Of a stretch of DNA of 64,000 nucleotides, positions 36,175 through 45,126 are shown in pieces. The translations under genes and the position numbers were made by a program. The notes beneath the pieces are model-generated. The model was not told the origin of the DNA. It saw only the letters and a program-made list of their open reading frames with translations, and did no database searches. Every line of letters begins with the position of its first letter. The stretch's first letter is position 1. Origin of the DNA: Armatimonadota bacterium (GTDB lineage: Bacteria; Armatimonadota; DTGP01; JAKQQT01). The stretch covers positions 242,691 through 306,690 of the forward strand of contig DASXVS010000080.1 of assembly GCA_036504095.1 (NCBI GenBank). Direction: 5' to 3'.

Positions 36175-36960
36175 TTAGCGCAGAGATCGTTCGATGACGT
36201 CGCGCAAATCGTCGCCGCGGCAGGCGACGGTCCGCGCGTCGATGCGCAAAGTGCGATGGTCGTACCGGCGACCGTCGGCGCCGCTGCTGAGCACGTGGGT
36301 AACGCGGGCCTCGTAGGGTGGCGCCGGTTGGAACGGCGCCGGCCGGGGCGCCTTGACCGCCTTCGTTGCGGCGTCACGGATCCGCCGGCGGCATTCCGCC
36401 GGGGCGAGGTGGATCGCGGCATGGCGCGCGAGGCCGATCTTGGTCTCACACGTTGTCACGCCAGGAAGCAGCGCGGCCGCCTCGGCGCACACCTTGTCGT
36501 CACCGGTCACCAGCATCACAGGAACGTTGATACAGCCTGCGAGGGCCGCGTCGATGCCGACCTCGCCCACTTCACGCCCGCACAATTCGTACCGGAACCA
36601 GGCGACCGATGACATCGTGTGGTCGCACACCGCAGCCTGCGTACCGGCCTTCGCGTGGTATGCGAGGAGGATCAGGCCCGATGCGCCTTCGAGTTCGGGA
36701 AACCTGTCAGGGACGGCAGCGCCCTGCAGGAGGCGCGCGCGGGTATCGAATTGGTCGCACAGGATGTTGAAGCCGGTACCGTGAGCGTCCCGAACGATGA
36801 CTTCGGTCGCTCCGCCTTCAAACGCGCCGTCAACGGCGGCGTTCACCTCGGCAGTCAAAAGTTGCCTCGCCTCGGCGTATTCTGCCGTCCCGCGGGATAA
36901 CTGCTCCGGCAGCATAATGCCGCCCACGCCCTCCATATCCGCCGCAATATAGATCTTCAT
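36175..36960 (-). CDS. M55-family D-aminopeptidase (DppA-like)
   Basis: 261 aa from ATG 36960 (GGGAG just upstream). MKIYIAADMEGVGGIMLPEQ carries the zinc ligands D8 and E10. EVIVRDAHGTGFNIL and GLILLAYHAKAGTQAAVCDH carry further ligands and the CDHTMSS motif. GEVGIDAALAGCINVPVMLV and VTGDDKVCAEAA complete the fold. DppA is a self-compartmentalising zinc peptidase that releases N-terminal D-amino acids. It follows two ABC permease genes on the same strand, separated by a perfect hairpin at 36978-37033, so expression may be partly uncoupled. Confidence 0.92.
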   Translation of the reverse strand: MKIYIAADMEGVGGIMLPEQLSRGTAEYAEARQLLTAEVNAAVDGAFEGGATEVIVRDAHGTGFNILCDQFDTRARLLQGAAVPDRFPELEGASGLILLAYHAKAGTQAAVCDHTMSSVAWFRYELCGREVGEVGIDAALAGCINVPVMLVTGDDKVCAEAAALLPGVTTCETKIGLARHAAIHLAPAECRRRIRDAATKAVKAPRPAPFQPAPPYEARVTHVLSSGADGRRYDHRTLRIDARTVACRGDDLRDVIERSLR

Positions 36961-36977
36961 CTTGCTCCCTCGAGAAC

Positions 36978-37033
36978 AACCACAAAGGCACAAAGACACA
37001 AAGGTATCTTCGTGTCTTTGTGCCTTTGTGGTT
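36978..37033. terminator. Perfect 22-bp hairpin between ABC permease and M55 gene
   Basis: The arm 36978-36999 is the exact reverse complement of 37012-37033, with a 12-nt loop. The arms are made of CACAAAGG/CACAAAGA words, and CTTTGTG tracts on the minus strand would follow the stem. It sits 6 nt after the permease stop (37039) and 18 nt before the M55 ATG, so it may end or attenuate transcription into the peptidase gene. The same word family occurs near 42107. Confidence 0.7.
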
Positions 37034-37038
37034 TGTTG

Positions 37039-37944
37039 TCAGTCTCCGGTGTCGCCGGTCGCCGCGGGGGCCTGGACCTGCTTCGAGAAAAAGACCAAGG
37101 CAACCAGCGTTGCGACATAAGGCAGCATTGCCAGCAACTCGCTCGGCACCTTGTTACCGATGCCGGGGACCAGTTGCAGGCCGCTCTGCAGCGCGTCGGC
37201 GAAGGCGAAAAACACACAGGCGATAAGCGCTCCCCCCGGCCGCCACCGTCCGAAGACGATCGCAGCCAACGCGATAAAGCCGCGGCCGGCCGTCATGTTG
37301 TCCGTGAAGTTCTGAACCAGGCCCAGGCTGAGCTGCGCGCCGCCAAGCGCGGCCAGCATGCCCGCCGCCATCACGGCGCCAAAGCGCAGTCTTACCACAT
37401 TAATGCCGGCCGCCTTCACCGCTTCCGGGTTCTCGCCGGCGGCCGTCACGCGCAGGCCCCACGGCGTCCGCCAGAGGAAGAAGGACATCGCCGCCACGGT
37501 GATCCACGCGAAATACGTGAACGGGCTCTGCCGGAACAACACGTCGCCGAGAACCGGAATATTGCACAACACGGGGATGTTCCAGATACTGGGCCCTTCC
37601 GCCTCCTTGGGGATCGACGGCACCTTGCTGAGGTAGCCCGTGAAGCCGGATGCGAGGATGTTGATCGCCACCCCGCTGACGATCGCGCCGATGCGCATTT
37701 TCTGCGTCGCCGCCGCATGCAGCAGGCCGAGCAGCGCGCCCACAATCAGCGCGGCGAAGAGCCCCGCCAGTACCCCGCCCGTCGAGCCGAAAGCGATCGC
37801 CGCGAACGCTCCGCCGAGCATCATCCCTTCGAGGGCGATGATGACAACGCCGCTGCGCTCCGACAGAATGCCGCCCATCGCCGCCAGGATCAGCGGCGCG
37901 CTCAGGCTCATCGTGCTGGCAAGGATCGTAACGAGCAGTTTCAT
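37039..37944 (-). CDS. ABC importer permease 2 (nucleoside/BMP type)
   Basis: 301 aa, about eight to nine TM helices. MSLSAPLILAAMGGILSERS, then GVVIIALEGMMLGGAFAAIA, is the standard start of the second permease in simple-sugar/nucleoside importers of the BPD_transp_2 class (YufQ/NupQ-like). VVRLRFGAVMAAGMLAALGG is the EAA-like cytoplasmic loop region. Its ATG overlaps the stop of permease 1 by 4 nt. It should pair with permease 1, the ATPase at 39335 and the lipoprotein at 40945. Substrate by family: nucleosides or related solutes. Confidence 0.92.
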   Translation of the reverse strand: MKLLVTILASTMSLSAPLILAAMGGILSERSGVVIIALEGMMLGGAFAAIAFGSTGGVLAGLFAALIVGALLGLLHAAATQKMRIGAIVSGVAINILASGFTGYLSKVPSIPKEAEGPSIWNIPVLCNIPVLGDVLFRQSPFTYFAWITVAAMSFFLWRTPWGLRVTAAGENPEAVKAAGINVVRLRFGAVMAAGMLAALGGAQLSLGLVQNFTDNMTAGRGFIALAAIVFGRWRPGGALIACVFFAFADALQSGLQLVPGIGNKVPSELLAMLPYVATLVALVFFSKQVQAPAATGDTGD

Positions 37945-39014
37945 GACGGCGGCACCACCGGTGGCGGAGCCGCATCCGGCGAGGCGGACGGCCGCGATTT
38001 GCGGAACCCGCGAAGGTAGTCCGCCAGGACCGGAGTCATGACCGCCAGGATCAAAATGCCCTGCACGATGAAGGACAGTTCCTTCGGTACCCCTGTCAGC
38101 GTCTCCATACCGATTGCACCGAGGCGGAGCGCGCCGAGGAACAGTGAGGCCGCCAGAATTCCCAACGGCCCTCCGCCACCCATCAAGGCGATCGTAATGC
38201 CGTCAAAGCCGCGGCCCGCGGCGAAATCCGGCTTCAGAGCGCCCGCATACGCGGATACACCCATCAGTTCCATCGCGCCCGCCAGGCCGGCCAGAGCGCC
38301 GCTGACCGCCATTGCCCGGAGCAGCACGCGCCCCTCGTCGATGCCGTACGTGCGCGCCGCGAACCGGTTCTTGCCTACCGCTCGAATCTCGAATCCAAGC
38401 ACGGACCGGCTGAGAAGCCAGGCCACCGCCGGCACCATGAGAAGGGCCAGAAAGACGCCGGCATGCAGATCGGTCCGCGCGAAGAGCGTGGGCAGGACCG
38501 CGTTCGAACCGATAGGAAGCGACTGCGGGCTCTGGGAGGCCGGATCGTGCATGGGGCCGTAAACGGTGTTGATGAGATACGTGGAGAGCTTCAGCGCCAC
38601 CCAGTTCAGCATGATGGTGCTCACCACCTCATGAACGTTCCGCTTGGCCTTCATCAGAGCGGCGAGAGCGGCCCATGCGGCCCCGGTAACCATTCCGCCG
38701 GCGATCACGAGCGGGATGAGGGCGATAGCCGGCAGCGCGCGGCCTGCGTGGCCGAGCAGTGCGGCGCCGACCGCGCCCATCACGAACTGGCCCTCGCCGC
38801 CGATGTTGAACAACCCGGCCTTGAAAGCAACGGTGAACCCCAGCGCCAGCAAAAGCAGCGGAGTAGCGGCCCCCAGAACCCCGGCGAGGCTCTCCACGGA
38901 CCCAAGCGCTTCCGAGAACATCGCGCGGTACGCGTCGACCGGCTGGTAGCCGGTGGCGGCTATGACCGCGGCGCTCAGCACGAGGCCAATGACGGCGGCT
39001 ATCAGAACGCGCAT
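37941..39014 (-). CDS. ABC importer permease 1 (nucleoside/BMP type)
   Basis: 357 aa, about ten TM helices. ATPLLLLALGFTVAFKAGLF, then NIGGEGQFVMGAVGAALLG, is diagnostic for the first permease of the YufP/NupP class. AALKPDFAAGRGFDGITIAL and MGGGGPLGILAASLFLGALR follow. No good Shine-Dalgarno precedes the ATG. It is the first gene of the minus-strand permease operon and diverges from the ATPase gene across 320 bp. The C-terminal tail is rich in Pro and Ser. Confidence 0.92.
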   Translation of the reverse strand: MRVLIAAVIGLVLSAAVIAATGYQPVDAYRAMFSEALGSVESLAGVLGAATPLLLLALGFTVAFKAGLFNIGGEGQFVMGAVGAALLGHAGRALPAIALIPLVIAGGMVTGAAWAALAALMKAKRNVHEVVSTIMLNWVALKLSTYLINTVYGPMHDPASQSPQSLPIGSNAVLPTLFARTDLHAGVFLALLMVPAVAWLLSRSVLGFEIRAVGKNRFAARTYGIDEGRVLLRAMAVSGALAGLAGAMELMGVSAYAGALKPDFAAGRGFDGITIALMGGGGPLGILAASLFLGALRLGAIGMETLTGVPKELSFIVQGILILAVMTPVLADYLRGFRKSRPSASPDAAPPPVVPPS

Positions 39015-39334
39015 AAGGGGCTGCCAGTCTGTACGATCGCGGGAATGAGTTTCATGTTCATGGGACGAGCGTTCGCAAGGCGGCCCGCACGGCCATTATA
39101 GGAAGAAGCACGCCCGCCGGTGAACATTCTGTGGCCCTCTCCGCCACGCCGGTCTCGCACCGAAACCCCTGGGCGGCATCCCGTTGCGTCTCATGAATGC
39201 CGAGAGTATTCACTCGCGCTCCGGCAGGGCCGCGCGCGTCTTCCGGGCCGGCCTTGCCCGGTCCGGCCCCTTCGTTTCCATCTTTCAACCGCCAGACGCT
39301 ACCATGCGTTCGGCGCATCTGCGCCTTTCCGCTT
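39015..39334. other. 320-bp gap between divergent permease and ATPase genes
   Basis: No convincing gene. It should hold promoters for both halves of the importer. I see short GC palindromes but no riboswitch consensus I can name. Neither flanking start has a clear Shine-Dalgarno, so the true starts could lie a few codons away. Confidence 0.5.
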
Positions 39335-40906
39335 ATGGAACACCTGCTTTCCACAGAGAACCTCACCAAGACGTTCGGCGCATTCACCGCGAACGACCGC
39401 ATCTCCCTGCAGGTCCGGCCCGGTGACCGCCTCGCGGTCCTCGGCGAAAACGGCGCCGGAAAATCCACGATGATGCGTATGCTGGCGGGCGAACTGCAGC
39501 CCGACGGCGGCCGGATCATCTGGAAAGGCGAGCCCGTTCGCTGGCGATCCGCGCGCGACGCTCAGTCACGCGGAATCGGCATGGTCCACCAGCATTTCCT
39601 CCTCGTAGGCCCCATCACGGCCGCCGAGAACATCGGCCTGGGATTCGAGCCTCGCAGGGGGCTGATCATGGACCGGCGCAAACTCTCCGAGCGCGTGCGA
39701 GCCCTCGGCGAAACGACCGGGCTGTCCGTGGATCCGGATACGGCCGTGCAGGACATGACCGTGGCCGCGCAGCAGAAAGTGGAAATCCTGAAGGCTCTCT
39801 ACCGCGACGTGCAGCTTCTGATCCTGGACGAGCCGACCGCATCGCTCGCCCCTCAGGAAAGCGCGGACCTGATCGCGAACCTCCACCGCCTGTCCGACCA
39901 GGGCCTCACGATGCTGTTCGTGAGCCACAAACTGCCGGAGGTGATGGAGTTGTGCAACCGCGTCGCCGTGCTCCGGGCGGGGAAACTTGTGGCGACCCTG
40001 GAAACCAGTGACACATCAGTCAACGAACTGGCATCGCTCCTGGTGGGCGGTTCCGGTCCCGCCGTAACAGTGGTCAAGAGTGTGCTCGGGTTGGACGACC
40101 GCGGCACGGCGCGACAGGGCAGTGCGGCCGGACGCCCGGTTCTGGAGGTTCGGGACGTGGTGGTATCCGGGGCGCAGCACGAGACCGGCCTCTCCGGCAT
40201 CAGCCTCACTGTCCGGCCGGGCGAAATCGTCGCCGTCGCGGGTGTGGACGGCAACGGCCAGGCCCCCCTCGCCGAAGCGCTCATCGGCGTTCGCGAAGTC
40301 CAGTCAGGCTCGATTGCGCTGGATGGTACCGACATAACGTCCACCCCGACCTATGCCCGATATCAGGCCGGGATCGCCTATCTTCCGGAAGACCGGCAGC
40401 GCGAGGGCCTAGTTCTGGACTTTTCGCTGTCGGAAAACCTCTGCCTCGGACGTCACGACCGCCCACCTTACGCGAATGGACCGTCGCTCGCAACGGCGGA
40501 GATGGAACGCGACGCCGATGCGATTGTCGAGGAGTTCGGCGTGCGAACGCCGCGGGTCGGAATGACCCACCCGTCCCGTTCTACGGCCCGTTCGCTCTCG
40601 GGTGGAAACCAGCAGAAGTATCTGTTCGGCCGCGAAGTCGGAAGGAACCCGAAACTTCTCATCGCCTACCAGCCCACCCGGGGCCTCGACATCGGCGCCA
40701 CGAAAATGCTGCACGACCGCCTGCGCGCCGAAGCGGACGCGGGCCGGGCGATCCTGTTGATTTCACTCGACCTCGATGAGGTGTTGTCACTCAGCGACCG
40801 TATCGCCGTCCTTTACCGCGGGAAGGTCGCCGGGACCGTCTCCGGCGCCGAAGCCACACGGGAAGGCCTCGGCCGCCTGATGATAGGCGGTTCCCAGGAC
40901 TCCTGA
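39335..40906 (+). CDS. Double-domain ABC ATPase of the nucleoside/BMP importer
   Basis: 523 aa from ATG 39335 (MEHLLSTENLTKTFGAFTAN). Domain 1: Walker A GENGAGKST, Walker B LLILDEPTASLAPQE, with a degenerate signature (VAAQQKVEILKALY). Domain 2: Walker A altered to GVDGNGQAPL, signature RSLSGGNQQKYLFGREV, then LLIAYQPTRGLDIGATKML. A weak first signature and an altered second Walker A are typical of this RbsA/YufO class, where one ATP site dominates. It drives uptake through the two permeases encoded divergently. The lipoprotein gene follows within 40 nt. Confidence 0.94.
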   Translation: MEHLLSTENLTKTFGAFTANDRISLQVRPGDRLAVLGENGAGKSTMMRMLAGELQPDGGRIIWKGEPVRWRSARDAQSRGIGMVHQHFLLVGPITAAENIGLGFEPRRGLIMDRRKLSERVRALGETTGLSVDPDTAVQDMTVAAQQKVEILKALYRDVQLLILDEPTASLAPQESADLIANLHRLSDQGLTMLFVSHKLPEVMELCNRVAVLRAGKLVATLETSDTSVNELASLLVGGSGPAVTVVKSVLGLDDRGTARQGSAAGRPVLEVRDVVVSGAQHETGLSGISLTVRPGEIVAVAGVDGNGQAPLAEALIGVREVQSGSIALDGTDITSTPTYARYQAGIAYLPEDRQREGLVLDFSLSENLCLGRHDRPPYANGPSLATAEMERDADAIVEEFGVRTPRVGMTHPSRSTARSLSGGNQQKYLFGREVGRNPKLLIAYQPTRGLDIGATKMLHDRLRAEADAGRAILLISLDLDEVLSLSDRIAVLYRGKVAGTVSGAEATREGLGRLMIGGSQDS

Positions 40907-40944
40907 TCGCTCTATCTTGAATGCTATTTGAGAGGAACCTGAAC

Positions 40945-41991
40945 TTGAAACCATGGATCATTAGCCTTGCTGCCGTCGCCTCCCTGGCAGGCTGTCAACC
41001 GAAACAATCGACCCCAGGTCCCGCCGGCGGCTCGAAAAAACTGCTGCTGGGCGTTGTGACCGATCGGGGCGGAATCAACGACCAGTCTTTCAACGCCTCG
41101 GCGTGGCGCGGCGCTCAAAATGCGCAAAAGGACCTGGGCGTTGAAGCGCGATACGCCCAGAGCCAGATGGAGAGCGATTACGCGCGCAATCTCCGCAGCT
41201 ACGCCAAACAGGGCTACGATCTCATCGTTGCGGTCGGCTACCTCGAGCAGGATGCCTACAACCAGGTTGCGGCAGAGTACAAGGACACCAAGACCAAGTT
41301 CGTCATCATCGACGGTCAGGCCGCCAATACCCCAAACGCCGCCGGAATCACATTCAAAGAGCAGGAGGGCTCATTCCTCGTCGGCGCGTTGGCGGCGGGA
41401 ATGAGCAAGACCGGAACCATCGGCTTCATCGGCGGGATGCACGGCCCCGTCATCGGACGCTTCGAAAGCGGTTATGTCGCCGGCGCTAAAATGATGCGGC
41501 CGGACATCAAGATCATTTCGCAGTACACCGAATCCTGGGACGATTCCAGCAAAGGCCAGATTCAGGCCCAACAGCAGTTCAGCACGGGCGCCGATATCAT
41601 CTTCCACGCGGCCGGCAAATGCGGCCTGGGCGTCATCAACGCCGCCAAACTCCAGGGTCCCGGCAGATACGCCATCGGCGTGGACTCCGATCAGGACCAC
41701 CTGGCCCCCGGCAAAGTCCTGACCAGTATGGTCAAGAACGTGGACAAAGCGGTTTACGACTTCACGCAGAAGGTAAAGTCGAACCAATTCACCCCCGGCG
41801 ACCACCAGTATGGGCTCAAGGAAAACGGCGTTGGCCTCAGCGAAATGAAGTACACCCGGAAAGACGTGCCGGCGGACGTAATGGCGAAGGTAGATGCCTT
41901 CAAGCAGAAGATCATCGCGGGAGACATCGTTCCGCCCGCCACCCCGGCCGAACTGACCGCCTTCGCCGCGAAAAACAACTTCAAGCTGTAG
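40945..41991 (+). CDS. BMP-family substrate-binding lipoprotein
   Basis: 348 aa from TTG 40945, preferred because AGAGG lies 9 nt upstream and it gives a tight lipoprotein signal (MKPWIISLAAVASLAGCQPK, lipobox LAGC). The in-frame ATG at 40921 has no Shine-Dalgarno and adds eight residues. The mature protein, LLLGVVTDRGGINDQSFNAS, AVGYLEQDAYNQVAAEYKDT and GTIGFIGGMHGPVIGRFESG, is a Med/BmpA-type periplasmic binding protein. Known members bind nucleosides. It completes the importer with the ATPase and the divergent permeases. A strong hairpin follows at 42034-42087. Confidence 0.93.
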   Translation: MKPWIISLAAVASLAGCQPKQSTPGPAGGSKKLLLGVVTDRGGINDQSFNASAWRGAQNAQKDLGVEARYAQSQMESDYARNLRSYAKQGYDLIVAVGYLEQDAYNQVAAEYKDTKTKFVIIDGQAANTPNAAGITFKEQEGSFLVGALAAGMSKTGTIGFIGGMHGPVIGRFESGYVAGAKMMRPDIKIISQYTESWDDSSKGQIQAQQQFSTGADIIFHAAGKCGLGVINAAKLQGPGRYAIGVDSDQDHLAPGKVLTSMVKNVDKAVYDFTQKVKSNQFTPGDHQYGLKENGVGLSEMKYTRKDVPADVMAKVDAFKQKIIAGDIVPPATPAELTAFAAKNNFKL

Positions 41992-42033
41992 AACGGAATC
42001 AACCTCGAAGGTACACAGAGAGTGCTTAGTTTG

Positions 42034-42087
42034 GAATGATGAGTGATGAATACGCGATGACGCGACCGAATTCATCACTCATCATTC
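42034..42087. terminator. Perfect 18-bp hairpin after the BMP lipoprotein gene
   Basis: GAATGATGAGTGATGAAT (42034-42051) pairs exactly with ATTCATCACTCATCATTC (42070-42087) over an 18-nt loop. It follows the lipoprotein stop by about 40 nt and precedes the sigma-factor gene. It shares GATGA words with the hairpin at 1367-1407. TTGTGTCTTTGTGGTG (42107-42122) is one arm of the CACAAAG word repeat. Confidence 0.7.
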
Positions 42088-42171
42088 TGCAATCAGCATT
42101 TCGGACTTGTGTCTTTGTGGTGAACTACTCGGACCGGTCAACTCGTCTACTCCTTTGAGGGAGGACCGACG

Positions 42172-42783
42172 ATGACCGGCGAACTTGCCCCTGCAATGCA
42201 CGCTATGGCTACAACGCGCGTAACCGAGGACGATTACCAGGAATCGCGCTGGATCGTGCGTGCGCGCATCGGTGACGATGCCGCCTTCACCTATCTCCTG
42301 TCCCGGTACCGGGCTCGTGCTGTCCGTCTGGCAACGCAGGTTCTGCGCAGGCCGGATGAAGCCGAGGATGCGGCGCAAGAAGCATTTATCCGTGCCTTCA
42401 AAGGTATTCGCGCCTTCCGGGGGGACAGCCGTTTCAGCACCTGGTTCTTCCATATCGTGCTTCGGGTTTGCCTGGACCGCCGGCGCCTTAAACGCTGGGA
42501 CGCCGAGATCCAATGGGACGATACGCTTCCGCTGTCATCGCCGCCGGACAAGGCGGATACCCGCATCGTCGTTCGCGAGTTGCTGGACCGGCTGAGCCCG
42601 GCACTGCGCGCGGCGCTGGTACTGCGGGAATTGGAAGGGCTGGAGTACGAGGAAATTGCCGAAGCGCTGGGCATACCGGTCGGCACCGTTCGGTCGCGTT
42701 TGAACGCGGCGCGGGGACGGTTCCGCGAGATGTGGGCGAAGGTCACGGAGGAAACAGATGAAATGGATGGACCGCCGGTCTGA
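42172..42783 (+). CDS. ECF-type RNA polymerase sigma factor
   Basis: 203 aa, with GAGGGAGGA before the ATG. Region 2 is FTYLLSRYRARAVRLATQVL, EAEDAAQEAFIRAFKGIRAF and SRFSTWFFHIVLRVCLDRRR. Region 4 is LSPALRAALVLRELEGLEYE, then EIAEALGIPVGTVRSRLNAA, a clear helix-turn-helix. There is no sigma region 1 or 3, as expected for group 4. The next gene overlaps its 3' end by 26 nt and is the presumed anti-sigma. The factor probably controls its own cluster, but no autoregulated promoter can be proved here. Confidence 0.93.
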   Translation: MTGELAPAMHAMATTRVTEDDYQESRWIVRARIGDDAAFTYLLSRYRARAVRLATQVLRRPDEAEDAAQEAFIRAFKGIRAFRGDSRFSTWFFHIVLRVCLDRRRLKRWDAEIQWDDTLPLSSPPDKADTRIVVRELLDRLSPALRAALVLRELEGLEYEEIAEALGIPVGTVRSRLNAARGRFREMWAKVTEETDEMDGPPV

Positions 42784-43174
42784 TCCGTCAGACGATGGCG
42801 TGATGGATGACAACACGGAAATGGCCTTCCGCGAAGGGTTGCGCGCGCAGCCGGTTCCACCCGTTTCGGCGGATTTTGACGCCCGCGTGCTCAGCGCGGT
42901 CAGCGGGCGGTCGCCCCTTTGGGAGCTGCTCCTCTCGGCGCTGCGCCCGGCCCTCGCCACCGCTGCCGTGTCGACCGTCGTCACCACGCTGATCCTCTCG
43001 TCAAACGTCAAGACCGCCAACCCGGCCCTCGCCGCGAGCCCCCCGGCCTCCGCGCAGACACTCAGGCGGGACAGTACCCCCGTGGAGACGGCGCTTACCG
43101 CGGACGCCTATCTGTCGATGGGTAAATGGCGCCCCGCCGAGCCGACGCACCGGCCGCATCACGCCGGCGGCTGA
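42758..43174 (+). CDS. Putative single-TM anti-sigma factor
   Basis: 138 aa. GGAGGAAACAG precedes the ATG inside the sigma gene, so translation is coupled. The N-terminal 60 residues are soluble (MAFREGLRAQPVPPVSADFD). One TM helix follows (ALATAAVSTVVTTLILSS), then an exposed Ala/Pro-rich tail ending THRPHHAGG. This is the layout of membrane anti-sigma factors, but the zinc-binding HxxxCxxC motif of ZAS proteins is absent. The role is inferred from position and topology. Confidence 0.65.
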   Translation: MKWMDRRSDPSDDGVMDDNTEMAFREGLRAQPVPPVSADFDARVLSAVSGRSPLWELLLSALRPALATAAVSTVVTTLILSSNVKTANPALAASPPASAQTLRRDSTPVETALTADAYLSMGKWRPAEPTHRPHHAGG

Positions 43175-43188
43175 GTCGGAATCCACAC

Positions 43189-45072
43189 ATGATGTACCGC
43201 ACACGCCCATATGCCGCCCGAACCCGAATGCGAGTCGCCGCGATCCTCCTGGGTCTGGCATTTGGCGTTGTGCTGGCTCTCTGGCACTCCCCCAGCAGCA
43301 GTTGGCTCATACGGCTCCAGGCGGCCCTGGCCATCCCCACGCGCCTCGCGCAGGCCACTCCGCCGGAGCTCAGCCCCTACGCGGAGGGAGGAGCGCGCAC
43401 CCCGGAATCGGAAGCGGCGTTTCGGCAGGCTGCCGAGGCGATGCAAGGTGATGCGATGGCACAAGTTTCGGCTGTCGTACGGGATCTGCCCGAACCGGGC
43501 CCGGAGCCTCCGCCCCGTGACACGCTGTCCGGCCTGCTGCCGATGACGACCCGGTTTCCCCGAAACCCCGCCGTCATAGCCGCCACGCTTCGATATGCGG
43601 CCGGCGCAAATATCCGGATCCATCGCACGGAACTCGATGCGCTCGGAACGGCTGACGGTTTACGCACATCCCGCACCGTCGAAGGACCACTTGAAGGGCA
43701 TTACGCAACGTTCGACCGCCTGGCAGCGGAAGGTGAACGGCTCGACCCGCGGAACGCGTTTTTCCCGGCGATACGGTCGGCCGGCCTGTATGCCGCCGGC
43801 CATGACGATGACGCCCTGCGCTCCATGATCCACGCCGCCGCTCTCCCCCAGTGGAACGACTATGTCGCCGACGAGGTGAGCGGGGCCTGGCGCCTCGCGA
43901 ATCGGGCCCTGGGACCCGGGAACACTCTGGTTCATGCCGGCACACTCGGCGGCATGACATTCACGCACTATGCGCAGTTGAAAGATACCGCCGCGCTGAT
44001 TCGTGCCGAAGCCGCCCGGCGGGAAAAGGCCCGCAACGGGACCGGCGCGGCGGACCTCCGGCTGGACCTTCTCAAGGTCGGCGCACTGATGCGAGCCCAG
44101 TCCACCACCCTCGTCGGAACCACTACGGGGACGGACATTCAGGAACTGGCGGTCGCCGGGCCGCACGGCAGCGGGGCTTCGAGCAGATCGATCCCGGTCG
44201 CCGTGCGCCGCGATTCCTTCCTGCGCTTCCTGGTCGCCAATGGCCATGCGGCCGACGTGCCGTGGGTGCGCGGGCAGTTCGCTGCGCGGGATGCCATGTG
44301 GAAGACGCTGTCGGCTGGTTACGATCGATTCGACTTCACGAAGGGCATCACGACATTCGGACAGTGGGTCATCGCCGGTCTCGTTTTCCTGGATGCCGCG
44401 TTGTGGGTGCTCCTGTTCGGGGCGCTCTGCGTGATCCTAAACCGCACCGTGCTCGCCGGTGAGTTGCCGAAGAGTCTGCGAATCTCGCGGAACACGTACG
44501 GCGCCGCGGCGGCGGTCGGGTGCGCGGCGCTGTTCTGGTTCATTTCTGCCGAGCTGACAACGGTTCCAAGAATCCTGGCCCCCGCGGTGGGCCTGGCGCT
44601 CACAGGCATGTGCGTATGGCTCATCGCCACCACAGGGCTCAAAGGCCTGTTGAAGGCCGTCGTGGCCGCCGTGGTCGTCCTTCCGGTCGCCGCGGTGCTC
44701 GCGGCCCTCGTCCTCTGGCTCGGGCGCGGCTTCGCGGCCGTCGACGCGCTCCTGTCGGGGAACGTGGCGAACGCGTACTCGGCGCCCGCGACTGCTCCGG
44801 GCCTCGCCATGTTGGGGCTGGTCATCGCCGTGCTCACAGCCTTCGCACTGGCCATTGTGGCCTGCCTTCGCGGCGAACCCATCGTGGTCACCGTGATCCG
44901 CCGGTACGGAAGCTGGTCCATCCCGATCGCCTGCGCCCTGATGCTTGTGTACGGTGGCATCGCCGTCAACACCGCCCGCATGAGCGCGGCCCTGAACCAG
45001 AGTCTCAAACAGATCGTCCGCCACGAAGGCCGCTTCTATGCCGATCTCGCCGGCAAGCAGTGGCCGCAGTAA
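43189..45072 (+). CDS. Large membrane protein, paralog A of the sigma cluster
   Basis: 627 aa from ATG 43189. One N-terminal TM (RVAAILLGLAFGVVLALW) leads into an extracytoplasmic helical domain with repeat-like blocks (FDRLAAEGERLDPRNAFFPA, then WNDYVADEVSGAWRLANRAL). Several C-terminal helices follow (GQWVIAGLVFLDAALWVLLF; AVVVLPVAAVLAALVLWLG; LAMLGLVIAVLTAFALAIVA). The last residues HEGRFYADLAGKQWPQ match paralog B (HEGRYYAHLQGKQWPE). No known family. Context suggests a protein under the control of the sigma factor. Confidence 0.75.
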   Translation: MMYRTRPYAARTRMRVAAILLGLAFGVVLALWHSPSSSWLIRLQAALAIPTRLAQATPPELSPYAEGGARTPESEAAFRQAAEAMQGDAMAQVSAVVRDLPEPGPEPPPRDTLSGLLPMTTRFPRNPAVIAATLRYAAGANIRIHRTELDALGTADGLRTSRTVEGPLEGHYATFDRLAAEGERLDPRNAFFPAIRSAGLYAAGHDDDALRSMIHAAALPQWNDYVADEVSGAWRLANRALGPGNTLVHAGTLGGMTFTHYAQLKDTAALIRAEAARREKARNGTGAADLRLDLLKVGALMRAQSTTLVGTTTGTDIQELAVAGPHGSGASSRSIPVAVRRDSFLRFLVANGHAADVPWVRGQFAARDAMWKTLSAGYDRFDFTKGITTFGQWVIAGLVFLDAALWVLLFGALCVILNRTVLAGELPKSLRISRNTYGAAAAVGCAALFWFISAELTTVPRILAPAVGLALTGMCVWLIATTGLKGLLKAVVAAVVVLPVAAVLAALVLWLGRGFAAVDALLSGNVANAYSAPATAPGLAMLGLVIAVLTAFALAIVACLRGEPIVVTVIRRYGSWSIPIACALMLVYGGIAVNTARMSAALNQSLKQIVRHEGRFYADLAGKQWPQ

Positions 45073-45126
45073 CCTGCTGTCGCACCGATGAAGGGCGGGA
45101 ACCGAGCCTGCCAGGGAGGTGGAAAA

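Noticed and set aside
39015..39334. A cobalamin or purine riboswitch in the importer gap
   Set aside because: I looked for conserved boxes and found none I could align with confidence.
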